From Mesocentrotus franciscanus (taxonomy: Eukaryota; Echinodermata; Echinoidea; Camarodonta; Strongylocentrotidae), in assembly GCA_037976565.1 (NCBI GenBank), contig CP137666.1:1116001-1180000 (forward strand): a stretch of 64,000 nucleotides of DNA, given 5' to 3'. Shown piece after piece: positions 1-10,351 of this stretch. Every line of letters starts with the position of its first letter. Positions within the stretch are counted from its first letter, which is position 1. Under the pieces are notes generated by a model. The model searched no databases and was not told the origin of the DNA. It saw only the letters and a program-made list of their open reading frames with translations. The position numbers and the translations under genes were made by a program.

Positions 1-10
1 TTGTTATTAA

Positions 11-537
11 AGGGAAAAATCAGAGAAGCAAACTGGTGAAAATTTCAAATAAATATCTGACTAAATATAAGAAAGTTATGAATTTTTGAAAGTAACGTAA
101 TCACTATACACTGTACGTATGGGCACTTCAAGGACTACTATAATTCCCATCTGTTCCAACATATAAAATTTCATATATAAATTTTTCAAAAATTCATGGC
201 ACAGGAGGGTTTATTCTTTTTAGAGGACCTTTAATCTACAATATATTTTGAGTAGTGCCCCAAGGGAGAAGGAACTTACGAGAAAAACAGAAATTAATGA
301 TATTTTTGTACACGGCAAATAAGATATGGGAGAGTAGTCCTCGTCCTACGTCACAATCCACTGACCAATGACTACCAATTTGAGATTCGCATAGACTTAG
401 TGATGTCATATTTCAAACATTCATAATTTCCTTACTATTAAGGTCCGATTCATTTCAAACTTTTGCCCTTCTGTTTCTGTTATTTTTCTGCTTTCATACA
501 AATCAACTTTATACAAGGGTTGCATATGGATTGCCCT
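11..537. repeat. TTAA-flanked non-autonomous element, copy 1
   Basis: The unit lies between two TTAA tetranucleotides (7-10 and 538-541) and starts AGGGAAAAATCAG; its far end reads as a degenerate inverted version (CTGTTTCTGTTATTTTTCTG, then TTGCCCT). A related unit in the same orientation follows at about 1652-2182. Both contain GTGCCCCAAGGGAGAAG. There is no coding capacity. TTAA flanks suggest piggyBac-type mobilisation; the family is inferred, not identified. Confidence 0.6.
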
Positions 538-1159
538 TTAAAGTTTATCGATGAATTGTTTTGTACTTGTACCGTCACGCGCTTAAAACAAATTACGTAT
601 TCAACTTAATTACGATACCGTAATAATGGTGGACATGCCTTAATTATTGAACCAATATTGATTATATAATAATCGCGAATGGTACTTTTGAATGATTATA
701 ATATAAATATTGAGTGACTTATTTATGTTTCAACCTTTTCATTAGAAATGTAGCATCTTTTTATTATTTGTTTATAATTATTCAATAATAGTTGGTCATC
801 TTTTTTTTCCTTCTTCATTCGTTATATCAGTTATTATCATCTTTATTGTCAGACGCATGCTCCGACAACAATTGCTCCGGGTCAATTTCCTACATGTACA
901 TTTATATTCGCCAATTAATCATGTACCCAACCTCGAACCTGGGGAGGATTTCACTATATACACCTAAATCATTGACCAAATTAAGCTAGAAAAAGCCTGT
1001 GCCAGACCTACGTTCTGAGGTTCTATACATGACGTTTAAGCTATACGTACCAATTCCATATAAATAAACTTTGAAATACACCTATACAGATTTATATATT
1101 TATTTCATTGTTATTAAATTTAGGTGTAATCATATCGATGGTGGCTGGCTGAAGACAGT

Positions 1160-1280
1160 ATGGCAGAGATACCATATCAACATGATGATACTATGGGTTC
1201 TCCAGTCATCATGGACTGCATACAAAGATCGGGTAGTCTCAAGAGGTCACGTGATGAGCAGATGGGATCCGGAGGAAAAG
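1160..1280 (+). CDS. Homeobox gene, first coding exon
   Basis: Forty codons plus one base from ATG to AAAG|GTAAAC. The leader (starts MAEIPYQHDD, ends basic then GSGGK) runs directly into the homeodomain when joined in phase 1 to 2884, which supports both the start and the donor. No recognisable domain in the leader itself. Confidence 0.75.
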
Positions 1281-2722
1281 GTAAACTTTTTATATCCAAC
1301 ACTTAACGGAGAAGTTAGAACGCCTGAACGGATGATTAAATCTTCATACTAAAAATGCAGTTATATAGATTACACTGCTGAACGAATGTGCTAATTATGA
1401 TAGTTGCCCGAAATTACGAAATCCTCGGGGCTGCAGTCCGCGAGGATTTCATTTACCTGGTGAGACTGGTGCCCCCTTAACGACTAAGCCCATGTTGCGC
1501 CACTGGCTGTGTGTACATAATGTATCTGATAGGTTATTTGTAATTAATATCAATTTGATGTGGTAGACCCACATATTGGACGGGATGGGAATTGTGGAAT
1601 TTAGTACTAATGCTGCTAGAGTTGTTGACGGCAAATCCAACATACAAGTTCCCTAAAAGAAAGCAGAAAATCAGAAAAGCAGACTAGTGAAAGTTTGAAA
1701 TAAATCAGACAAAAATTGAGAAAGAAATGAATTTTTGAAATTTTAAAGGTTTAATGGGCACTTCAAATTGGCTGAGCCGGTAATGTCATTGTGACGAAGT
1801 GCCGGACTATTTTCGATTTGTTTTCAAGTTATAAAAATGTATGATTCAGGAGGGTCTTTCCTTCTTAGAGGACTTAAAATAATATGCTATCCATAATATA
1901 TTTTGAGTAGTGCCCCAAGGGAGAAGACACTTAGGAGAAAAAGATAAATTAATGATACACGACAAACGGGAGAATTGTCCCGGCCATGACTACGTCACGA
2001 TCCACTGACCAACTTAACAATTTGAGATTCACATGGATTTAGAGATATCATATACATGTATGTCAATCATTCATAACTCCATTATTATTGGCCTTATTTA
2101 TGTCAAAGTTTCGCCATTCTGTTTCTCTTATGTTTCTCCTTCCATACCAATGAATGTATTGCAATGGTTGTATTGCCCTTTAAGAGCAGGGTGTAATAGC
2201 AAATAAGAGATTCGTTGCATGAGCTCGGCCGGGTAGCTTATAGTTTACTAAAACAGCTAACGATAATCCTATCCTTAATGATAATAAACATAGATTGTGA
2301 CTTTATAATTGTAATTATTGACAACATAAATCTACTGGCTATTATTGCTCAAAGGAAGGTCCAATTTTAATAAGGCCAATGTCAGGGACGGATCCAGGAT
2401 TTTCCGGGGGGGGGGCGTGAAATATACGAAACTGCGAGCGCGAAGTCTTTACGGCATGGAACCTTAAGATGCTCTAATATGGTACATTCTGAGGCATCTC
2501 TGAATTTGTAAACTGAACATTTATGTGCAAATTTCTTTAACAAATTTCGGGGAAGGGGCGTGCCCCCACGACCCCTGGATCCGCCCTGAATGTTTTCTTA
2601 CCTTTTTGCAGTTGTTCCGAAGAAAGCGGGAAAGCCGATAAAAACATGATGGTACATCAGTTTGAATATGAATGCAATTAATACAGACAAGCAATTGACC
2701 ATTCATGATATGTTTAACAGCA

Positions 2723-2770
<48 letters not shown>

Positions 2771-5700
2771 GTGTTGTAGTAGTGTAGTAGTCGTATTAGT
2801 ACTAGTAGTAGGCTACTAGCAGTGTTGTTGTATATCTCACTTCCTCTTCCTCCCCCTCTCTCTCTCTCTCTGACTCTCTACAGAACGACGAACACGCACT
2901 ATCTTCAACTTGGCTCAGATAAACGCTCTGGAACGCATCTTCTTGGATGTTGAGTACCCGGATGGTGATTTGAAAGCCAAGTTAGCAAACCGTCTCGAGG
3001 TTGATGAGAATACTGTTCAGGTAAGCTGAAACAATTTTTACCTCATACTCACACTCATAATCTCAGGGCCCCATGGAAGACCACTACTTATTGGTGAATG
3101 GGCTACCCTGACAAAACATTAGAAATAAATAAATAAAATAAATAAATAACCAAAATAAGATATTACAACGCGCATACAGGGCATTAAGAATTAAAAGGCA
3201 GTGCATCAGAATAGGTAACATACTATATTTACCATCATATATTTCAAAACTGAAGAGGGTTGAATTGTTCGTAATTAAATCTTATGTGTTTGGATATACA
3301 TTGAGAATTACTCAAGTTAAAAAAGTATGATTTAATGGGTAATCGGTGTGTTGAAAGAAAGCTTTGCATCCATAGACTTTTTAATTTATCTGTGCGTACC
3401 GCCCTGATAAGGTTATGCCAAATTAAGATTTCCTTATGTCTTTATTAGTTATCTTGATAGTTTATATTAAATAACCCAATAAACTATTACTCAATGATTT
3501 TATTCTTCTCTCTAATATAGATAATATTGTAAGATTATTATTCATTCTCAGTTTGTCATGTACACATCATTCGTTCTACAACATATTCACCATCCCTTTC
3601 ATGTCTTTCACAGATTTGGTTTCAGAACCGGAGAGCGAAAAAGAAGCGACTACACAGAGGACTCCCCGTGCCAGACATGCCAGAGCCATTTCACCTTCAT
3701 CAAGGTGTTTCCCATCCGGGTCATCTCCTTCCGATTTCTGATCGACAAAACTGTCTACTGAACATTGCAGAGGAGAAGTTCCCTTCCCATCGGTCCCTAG
3801 AGAAAACCAGTGTTATTCTACAAATAGCATGGTGGTAGGGAATCTAGATCCTGCGATCCACTGGGCGGGAAAGACACACTTGAACAGCATAGAACATTAC
3901 GCTATAGACCCTACCAGGTACAGTGATGTCCCGATTCCTATTATATCTATTTAAAATCCAATGTTTTCTATCACCAGTTGGTAACAAAGTAGGGCTGTTT
4001 TTCAAAAAAAAAGAGAAGATCGATCGATGAAAGCAAAATATTTCTCATAATTTCGTCAGAAATTACTTCTAAAATATTTGACTTTAACACAAGGATTGAA
4101 AATGTTGTCAATGCCTTTAATAAGCGATGTAAGTTTTAACCTTATCACCAAAAAAAGATGTGATTGAATTAAAGAAAAAGACACTGCGGTTAACCATACT
4201 CGGATAATTATCTTATGTAGTATTCAGGAATATAGAAATTCAGCTTTGCTTTTGTCAAGATAATCAATTTCAATGTCTTGGATTAAACACTATACCAACG
4301 ATGTCAAAAGATTTGTGATTAGTGATTTCCAGTAATTTTCTTTTCTACCTGTATCCATTCCACAGAATCCCGTCTCCTCAAACGCACAACTCACAAATCG
4401 CTTTCACCAAAGAGAACAGTTCTGCAGAAGACCTCAGCAGGGCTTCGTCAAGTATTACAGCAGCCCTTAGTCCTGCCAGATCAATCCACTCACCTACCGT
4501 CTCTGAAGGAGGAGTCATTGACCAAATCAGAAAGTGGCCCGTGAAAGAACCTCCAACATCACGTAGTGCGTTTGGAAAAGTAGACTTTCCCAAGCTTCCA
4601 CGTGTGTGCATCAGACATGATACAGTTCAAAACTTAATGAGAAATGTATCAAATTGTGTTTTGGTGTGTCATCGCCAGTCTCTAAAGGAGGTCAGAGAGA
4701 CATTGTGAAGATGCGCATGAACGTATTGAAGAAGGATCCCCCGAAATCGCCACCTCCAAACCAGACCTGCGCTGCTATTCCCCGCTCACAACGGAACGAA
4801 CTCGAGTTGGCTCTCATGAAACATGGCTTGGTAGAGGAAACAACGAGTGAAAATGGACCCCCAAAATCCAATTCCTGTCATCGTGCAGGGTATATATCCG
4901 ATGACTGGTCGTCTAGCTCTGAAGAATCGTCTGACTCGGAAGGATTAGCGCCCCCTCGCCGTAAAAGAAAAGTACTTCGCAATAGGCAGAAACCACCACC
5001 AAATACAAGCTGTGCCTCCGTCCCTCTTCACGACCGTACGCTTCCTTACCTAAGCAAGATACCTCAGTACAGTTCTGAAAAAGTCATTACGAGTCAAAGG
5101 GTTGAAACACCAGCTAATATCTTAATGCCACCGCAATCTTTCGAACAATCAATCGGTAACAACAATACTTCAGATTGGGATACTGATAGTGACGATTCGT
5201 CATGGGCCTACTTTGACCACGGACCAACGAAAGAAGCAGCTGAAACCAAAGAGAGTCCGAAAGCACATCTTGATCTTAAAGCTAGTCATTGTGGACCTCA
5301 GAGTGCACCACCAGCCCTCGTACCAGAAGAAGGTGCGGACGTCAATTCCTTAACTACTGAAAAGGACAATGGAAATGCGGGTAATGTGGCCGATTTTACT
5401 GATGATGACTTTTCAGAGATCACACTAGCCCGAGAATTTGCAGAAATGTTGCCATCCCCTTTAGGGACTTACTTGCCCATCTACCATGATGATCCCTCAT
5501 CAAGCAATCAAGGATGTGAGTCATACAGACGTCCTCGTATTCTGAGCGACTCAGCTCTAATAACACCACGTCATACTGATAGCCGGCCACAACACCAAGT
5601 AGATATTACTCTCAGGAACTCCCCCGTTTCCACTCAATCTTCAGACTCCTCTCTCAGTGGACTTTCATCTCTCTTCAATATTCCAGTCTCTCCAAGTGAG

Positions 5701-6594
5701 TTGGTGAAACACCTGTCAGATGGCGTTGTTGGGATAGACCAGAGCGCAGCCTTGGAAATTCCAGCCATTTCCCACATACCGGAGTCAAGGGGGCTACACC
5801 CGGAAGGGTTGATTGAAGACGTTGGACAACAAGGTATACTGCAGAACTACCAACCGCCATTCCCGGATAATACTAATCGTGGCGCATATGGAGAGCAAAT
5901 TCAGACCGGAACTGCCTTCATGAATGACTCTCTGGGTAGTTGTCGTGAAGCAAAATTTCAAACGTCAACCACAAAGATTGACAGCGGACACCTGCAAAAA
6001 TCAAACGGTAGAATCAACGGATCAGTTCAAGGTATCATAAGACCAATTCCGACCCGTCCACTTCAAGCAACTTCACCACCACCCAGTCAGTCGATTATAC
6101 ATGCGCCCTTATCATCTACCCATGTGAACAACACAATGCTATTTCCAGATTGCTCATCTAATCCAGTTGAAACTCTTCACCAGAGCGCCACCTATGGTCA
6201 ACATCAGGTGCAAGGAGATCCTAACCACATTTATTCAGGTCCAGGATTCCAGGAGACCATCCAATCCAATACCTTACATCCTGGAGCGTATGTTCATCCT
6301 CATAGCGTGGTCCACCACCAGCCATCATCCATGTTTACCTCGCATCATCCGTCGAGATTTCCAGGTAATGCTTATGAAGCAGGCTTTCCTGGACATCCCA
6401 CAACTGCCCCTCCTAGGAATGTATCTCTCCCAATGGCAACTCCTCAACAGGCTGTCGTAGGTGTGTCTTCTCCGTCTGTTGATAATTTACCTCCAAACCA
6501 AGTCTGTACAGCGGTACCCGATGCTGTGTCATCACAAGGACTCATGGCACGTTACCTCGCATGGACACAGGGCAGAACTCTACATGTAGAATGA
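1160..6594 (+). CDS. Q50 homeobox transcription factor (PRD-like), long Ser/Pro-rich C terminus
   Basis: Exons 1160-1280, 2884-3020, 3614-3917 and 4366-6594. The ATG at 1160 opens a 40-residue leader, and the phase-1 join gives a complete homeodomain (residues 41-100) with R5, F8, L16, F20, W48, F49, Q50 and N51. The recognition helix reads IWFQNRRAKKKRL. The intron falls exactly between homeodomain positions 46 and 47, a position common in PRD-class genes. Downstream, the last exon encodes over 600 Ser/Pro/Asn/Gln-rich residues with a basic RRKRKVLRNR stretch (possible nuclear signal) and acidic serine clusters. The frame changes twice: between 3742 and 3836 in exon 3 and between about 4600 and 4700 in exon 4. 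The second could be a 77-nt intron (4602-4678, GT..CAG); the first has no good intron. The protein should bind DNA in the nucleus. I cannot place it in a named family. Confidence 0.8.
1281..2883. other. Homeobox gene intron 1: repeats
   Basis: Holds a second copy (about 1652-2182) of the 11-537 element, a 206-bp inverted-repeat element (2383-2588), an (AAT)n microsatellite (about 2726-2771) and a CT-rich tract before the acceptor. No conserved coding segment seen. Confidence 0.6.
2383..2588. mobile_element. Short MITE with CGGATCCAGG termini
   Basis: Left end CAGGGACGGATCCAGG, right end CCTGGATCCGCCCTG, inverted with respect to each other. The termini resemble those of the 3.3-kb hAT-type element at 52789-56101. 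Flanks share only AATGT, so no exact 8-bp duplication was confirmed. Confidence 0.6.
2884..3020 (+). CDS. Homeobox gene exon 2: homeodomain helices 1 and 2
   Basis: Acceptor CTCTACAG|AACGACG and donor GTTCAG|GTAAGC. Encodes homeodomain positions 1-46, beginning ERRTRTIF and ending DENTVQ. It contains the R5 arm and the core F8, L16 and F20. Ends in phase 0. Confidence 0.9.
3021..3613. other. Homeobox gene intron 2: possible LINE 3' tail
   Basis: After the donor, 3060-3150 reads like a non-LTR retroelement 3' end (GGGCTACCCTGACAAAAC followed by AAATA repeats). The remainder is AT-rich with no coding signal. Confidence 0.35.
3614..3917 (+). CDS. Homeobox gene exon 3: recognition helix and linker, with frame break
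   Basis: Acceptor TTTCACAG|ATTTGG. Homeodomain positions 47-60 read IWFQNRRAKKKRLH, then a Pro/His-rich linker. In that frame a TAG comes at 3836. The neighbouring frame is open from 3742 to the donor ACCAG|GTACAG and joins in correct phase to 4366, so the useful frame switches within this exon. A real 1-base indel (pseudogene or allele), an assembly error or an unrecognised intron are all possible. Confidence 0.7.
4366..6594 (+). CDS. Homeobox gene exon 4: large C-terminal region
   Basis: Acceptor TTCCACAG|AATCCCG. The first part (to about 4600) is coding-like in the frame continuing exon 3. From 4621 another frame stays open to the TGA-free stretch ending at TGA/TAA 6592-6597. That stretch holds three copies of the pattern PPNxxC[AT]x[IV]P at about 4750, 5000 and 6490. 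The first two are followed by acidic serine-tryptophan clusters (SDDWSSSSEES and TSDWDTDSDDSSW). Composition is low in hydrophobics and resembles a disordered regulatory tail. Confidence 0.75.
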
Positions 6595-7391
6595 TAAAAT
6601 TTGATCATGCGTCGTCGTAAAATATCATCGATAATTATTTTCTCATAATTACTGTTAAGCAAATTTATTTTATGTTCTCTTTTTTACATGTATTACAAGA
6701 ATGAGCAAATCATCAGGATCGAGCCGTCTTTTTAGTATTTACCTCACAATCTTCTTTTTTTTGTCAGAGGTAGTTTTGTACACCAATTTCACTTCCATAA
6801 AAGGAGGAAAAGGTGTTCTTTCTTGTATAATTTGATCTTTTTTCTTCTTCCTCATGCTTAAGACGGATATTCTGAGCTGCTTTCATGGACCAAAGGAGTC
6901 CGAACATTCTCAACCTTTCTGATCTTGCTAGAAATTTATTTCAAATTGGTCTTGGGACTTAGATTCAATGAGAAAATAGTTATTGTTAAATTTTAAGCAC
7001 TTCCCCCAAAAGCCCTTCTGTGACATAATTATGAGGGTGACACATACATGTAGTGGCCATTATAAGACGATTCGTAAAACATTTTACTAGTAATGGACGC
7101 TTTCAGTGTTTTGCACCAGTTTTGGCATGACATTTTCAACCAGCAGTATAACCTTGATATCACAATTCAGTATTCTATTTAAAGGGTTTTCTCTTATTTA
7201 TAATGATAATAATATGCATCTCGACTCTACTTCAAATATTCTATATCATAGGTCATGTAAATAGAATTGTTTCGTACTTTTAAGTTGTAATATTAGTAGT
7301 ACTAGTTGGTCTTCTTTGGAGAAACTGACGGACGTATCTATATGATATACGGTAGTATATAGTTATATAATAAAAATGTTTTCAGAATTCT
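6595..7391 (+). other. Homeobox gene 3' UTR with poly(A) signal
   Basis: AT-rich sequence after the stop, with no further coding signal. AATAAA at 7369-7374 is the best candidate polyadenylation signal. Confidence 0.5.
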
Positions 7392-8163
7392 AAAATAGTT
7401 TGTTTTGTGAGTGTCATTTATAGTTGTTATTTATACGTTTGATGATAACTGATCCCGTGCGGATGTTTCATATATTCTTGGCAAAATTTAATTCTGGAAA
7501 GATGTTGATTAACCGAAAATTAGGAGTTTTGTGTTTTCATGAGGTGGGATGTGTGAGGTGTCCGTGAGTTATTCAGCAGGGATGTCGCTCAGATACTTTG
7601 AATGGGGGAGGGGGCAGTGTCGAACAAAATATGCCGACAAGTTGCTGAATTTTGTTCACCAAGAAGAAAAAAAAGGATCAGCAATTTTTAAACTGCCAAC
7701 AGGGGTACAAAGGTCCTCGAAGTTACATTTTCCTACATCATTTATTGAATTGTCGACAGAACCCCCCCCGCTCTAGCGACACCCCTGGATTTGAAATCTC
7801 CGAAACGTCACAGAGAAATCTAGGCTTGAAGGATTTCATTGGAACAAATCATTTCGTACAATTCATGAGGCCTGCATGTTTTTTGTCTAGTCTACTTAGC
7901 TTCATAACGAGTGAGTTTATCGAGCGATTGTTGTGTCTTGTATTTGCTGCTGTGGGAGATAAGTTGGCTCTTAATTATTTGACATAATCAAAATTATGAC
8001 AAATCGGGTAGAAGTGAGTGAATACAGAATGCGGACTTTCTTTTTAAATATATGTTATGGCTTTAATCTTGCACGGTATTCCATAAAACATGTCCCGGAA
8101 TAGAGACGTAGGCATTTTATTTTTATTGAGAGAATAAGGTTTCATTATCACCACCAATGTTAA
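7392..8163. other. Intergenic, nothing recognised
   Basis: Only short open frames with no family resemblance. No repeat structure identified by eye. Confidence 0.4.
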
Positions 8164-8745
8164 AGGGATAGTTGAGTTTTGTTGCAGAGGGCGCTTAACA
8201 AAAAAAAAATTTTGGGGTGAGATAATGAAATACTGAGTGTCAAATTTGAAAGAATATACCATTTAAATGATAACATCATCTTTGTTTGATCAAAAATCGG
8301 TTCAGAGACGGCTGAAATATCCATTAATATAACCATTTATAATATATTTGTGGTGCCCCACAAAATAATATTCGGTAATTTTGAACCAGCCGTTGAAAAA
8401 CGAGATAGCGCCTTATTCATTCTATTCCAGCCAATGCCAATACTGGCTTTTTGTTGGCTTTTTCGTGTTGGTGATAATACGCACAACCAGCCGGCCCGCG
8501 TATTGTTATTATTAATTAATTAACTAATTAACGGTCACCGTATTTTTTTGAAAGTGGAGCTGAATTGGTATCATCGTATTTAATCTAAATTCACATAATT
8601 ATTTTGAGGTCTAAACTTACCTTCATAGCAATTTTAGGTTCTAAAGGGCACTAGAAATGTCATAAATAAGAATAAGAGCAATTACCCGGCAATAACCATG
8701 CACTTTGAAGGCATTTGAGGCTTAAAAAAGAACTCAACTATCCCT
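8164..8745. mobile_element. TTAA-flanked MITE, family B, copy 1
   Basis: Bounded by TTAA at 8160-8163 and 8746-8749. Termini AGGGATAGTTGAGTTTTGTT and AACTCAACTATCCCT are inverted repeats. A second copy in opposite orientation lies at 26382-26922, sharing GCAGAGGGCGC near one end and a TTAATTAATTA core region. No coding capacity. Confidence 0.8.
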
Positions 8746-8948
8746 TTAAGGACATGAATTTAATGCTAGAAATGACGAAGGGTTCTTTTGTTCGTCGACA
8801 TATTCAAACCGAAATCGTGACAATCATGGTTTTCGACAACAAAACTCCGTAGATAAAATACCCCTTACATTCAACACACCCCCCTCCACAATTATTGAAA
8901 TATACACTTTCCAAATTGTATCATCCATCTCTATACTTGAGCATGATG

Positions 8949-9325
8949 CTGGGTTTACATTATGTTCCTGGCGGCCACAGCAGCCCCGTTTGCCCGAAAC
9001 GTAGTGCGCCGTGGGATTTTGGCCATTTTTTTCTTCTCTGTATTCAAGTTTCGTTAGGTCTTGCCAAGTTTTTTTTTAATAAAGTATACTGTCAGGTTTT
9101 GTTGCGTTCACCCCGTTTTACTACGGCCTACTAGGTTTCTCATCCGCACCGTGACTGCCGTGGCAATTTTTTGACAGTTTAAAAATCTGGCCCGGCATCC
9201 ACGGCAATCACAGCCTGTCACGTTTGCCCATTCCGTCCTCCCGCGTTGTCTCACGTCCATCCCATTTTGTCCACGGCCTGAAACGTGATTGCCGTGGCCG
9301 CCGGGAACATAATGTAAACCTAGCG
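8949..9325. mobile_element. MITE with about 30-bp terminal inverted repeats
   Basis: Left end GCTGGGTTTACATTATGTTC and right end GAACATAATGTAAACCTAGC are inverted repeats that extend inward through GGCGGCCAC / GTGGCCGCC. The interior is GC-richer than its surroundings with repeated CACGGC-type words. No ORF of note. Confidence 0.7.
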
Positions 9326-10351
9326 TAAAATCGTATTAAGAAATAATTCAAAATTGACCAACGATATGCTTTGTTAAGCTACGCTAACTATACATGCAAA
9401 TAAACAAATATCACAGACTGCTAAAATAAGAACCAAAAGGATTTTCCGTTTTTTGTATACATCACATATCACATTATAATATATCATCCATGTACCCCTT
9501 TAAACTAGTTTGGAATTTTTAAATTAAGCTTCAGCAGTCTCGCAGATGAGGGCGTCTATCCATCAATTCAATCAACATTTCATTCAAAGAATATAAATGG
9601 ACCAGTTCAAAGCTGACATTGGGCCTATTAATTTGATCTCATTAGAGAGCTGACGCTATGAGAAACGAAGGCAGATTTGCATATGCATAGTGAAACACTT
9701 CTGGCGCGAAACCGATTGACATTCCTTCGGCCTGTTCAGATTATCAAAGCTATCAAAGCTTTTTTGCACATATTCAACTGTTAATATTATTGATACAAAG
9801 TAACTAATAGTTTCAATCATAATAGATAACAAAAATATTACTACGGGCAAATAAAAGCAAGTGAAAGTGAGATTTGTTTGTCAAACAAAGGTATATATTA
9901 AACGCCCTATTAAAGCAGACAGGATGAGGGATAATAAAGGCATTTACATCAGATGTCAAAGAAAGTATGTATTCTTAATGCCTATGATGATCATTTGACC
10001 AGGATTAAGTGGACCTCTGAAACATGCCCTCTGTTTTAATCTATGCAGGGAACATCTCCCTTATTTATATGAATGTCAAAAGACGACACAGGTGTTTCAA
10101 ATAGTAAAGAAGACACAGGTGTTTCAAATAGCTCATGACAATTAGCGCATCGTTACGGGAATATACATTCAAATATTTGAATACATTAACAACTCCCCTT
10201 ATTCAAAGCTACGTGGTCGGCTATGTGTATGCTAACATTCGTGAAGAATTCAAGGCCATTGGCAAGTGTTCCTGAAGGGCCTACGTGCGTTAAACGTGAT
10301 AGACGATACTTGTAGCTGAGACGGTAGGGTGTACAACACAGTTCTTGCATC
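9326..10351. other. Intergenic region upstream of the first EXD1-like gene
   Basis: Mostly unique AT-rich sequence. The only structure seen is the 27-bp-period direct repeat at 10085-10131. There is no clear TATA box within 100 bp of the ATG. Confidence 0.4.
10085..10131 (+). promoter_or_regulatory. Two exact copies of a 20-bp motif with E-box and T-box half-sites
   Basis: GACACAGGTGTTTCAAATAG occurs at 10085-10104 and again, identically, at 10112-10131. Each copy contains CAGGTG (E-box) and AGGTGT (T-box half-site). It lies about 220 bp upstream of the ATG at 10352. A regulatory role is inferred from position and duplication only. Confidence 0.35.

Noticed and set aside
3705..3770. 66-bp GT..AG segment in homeobox exon 3 as an intron explaining the frame change
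   Set aside because: Its length is a multiple of three, so removing it does not move the frame.
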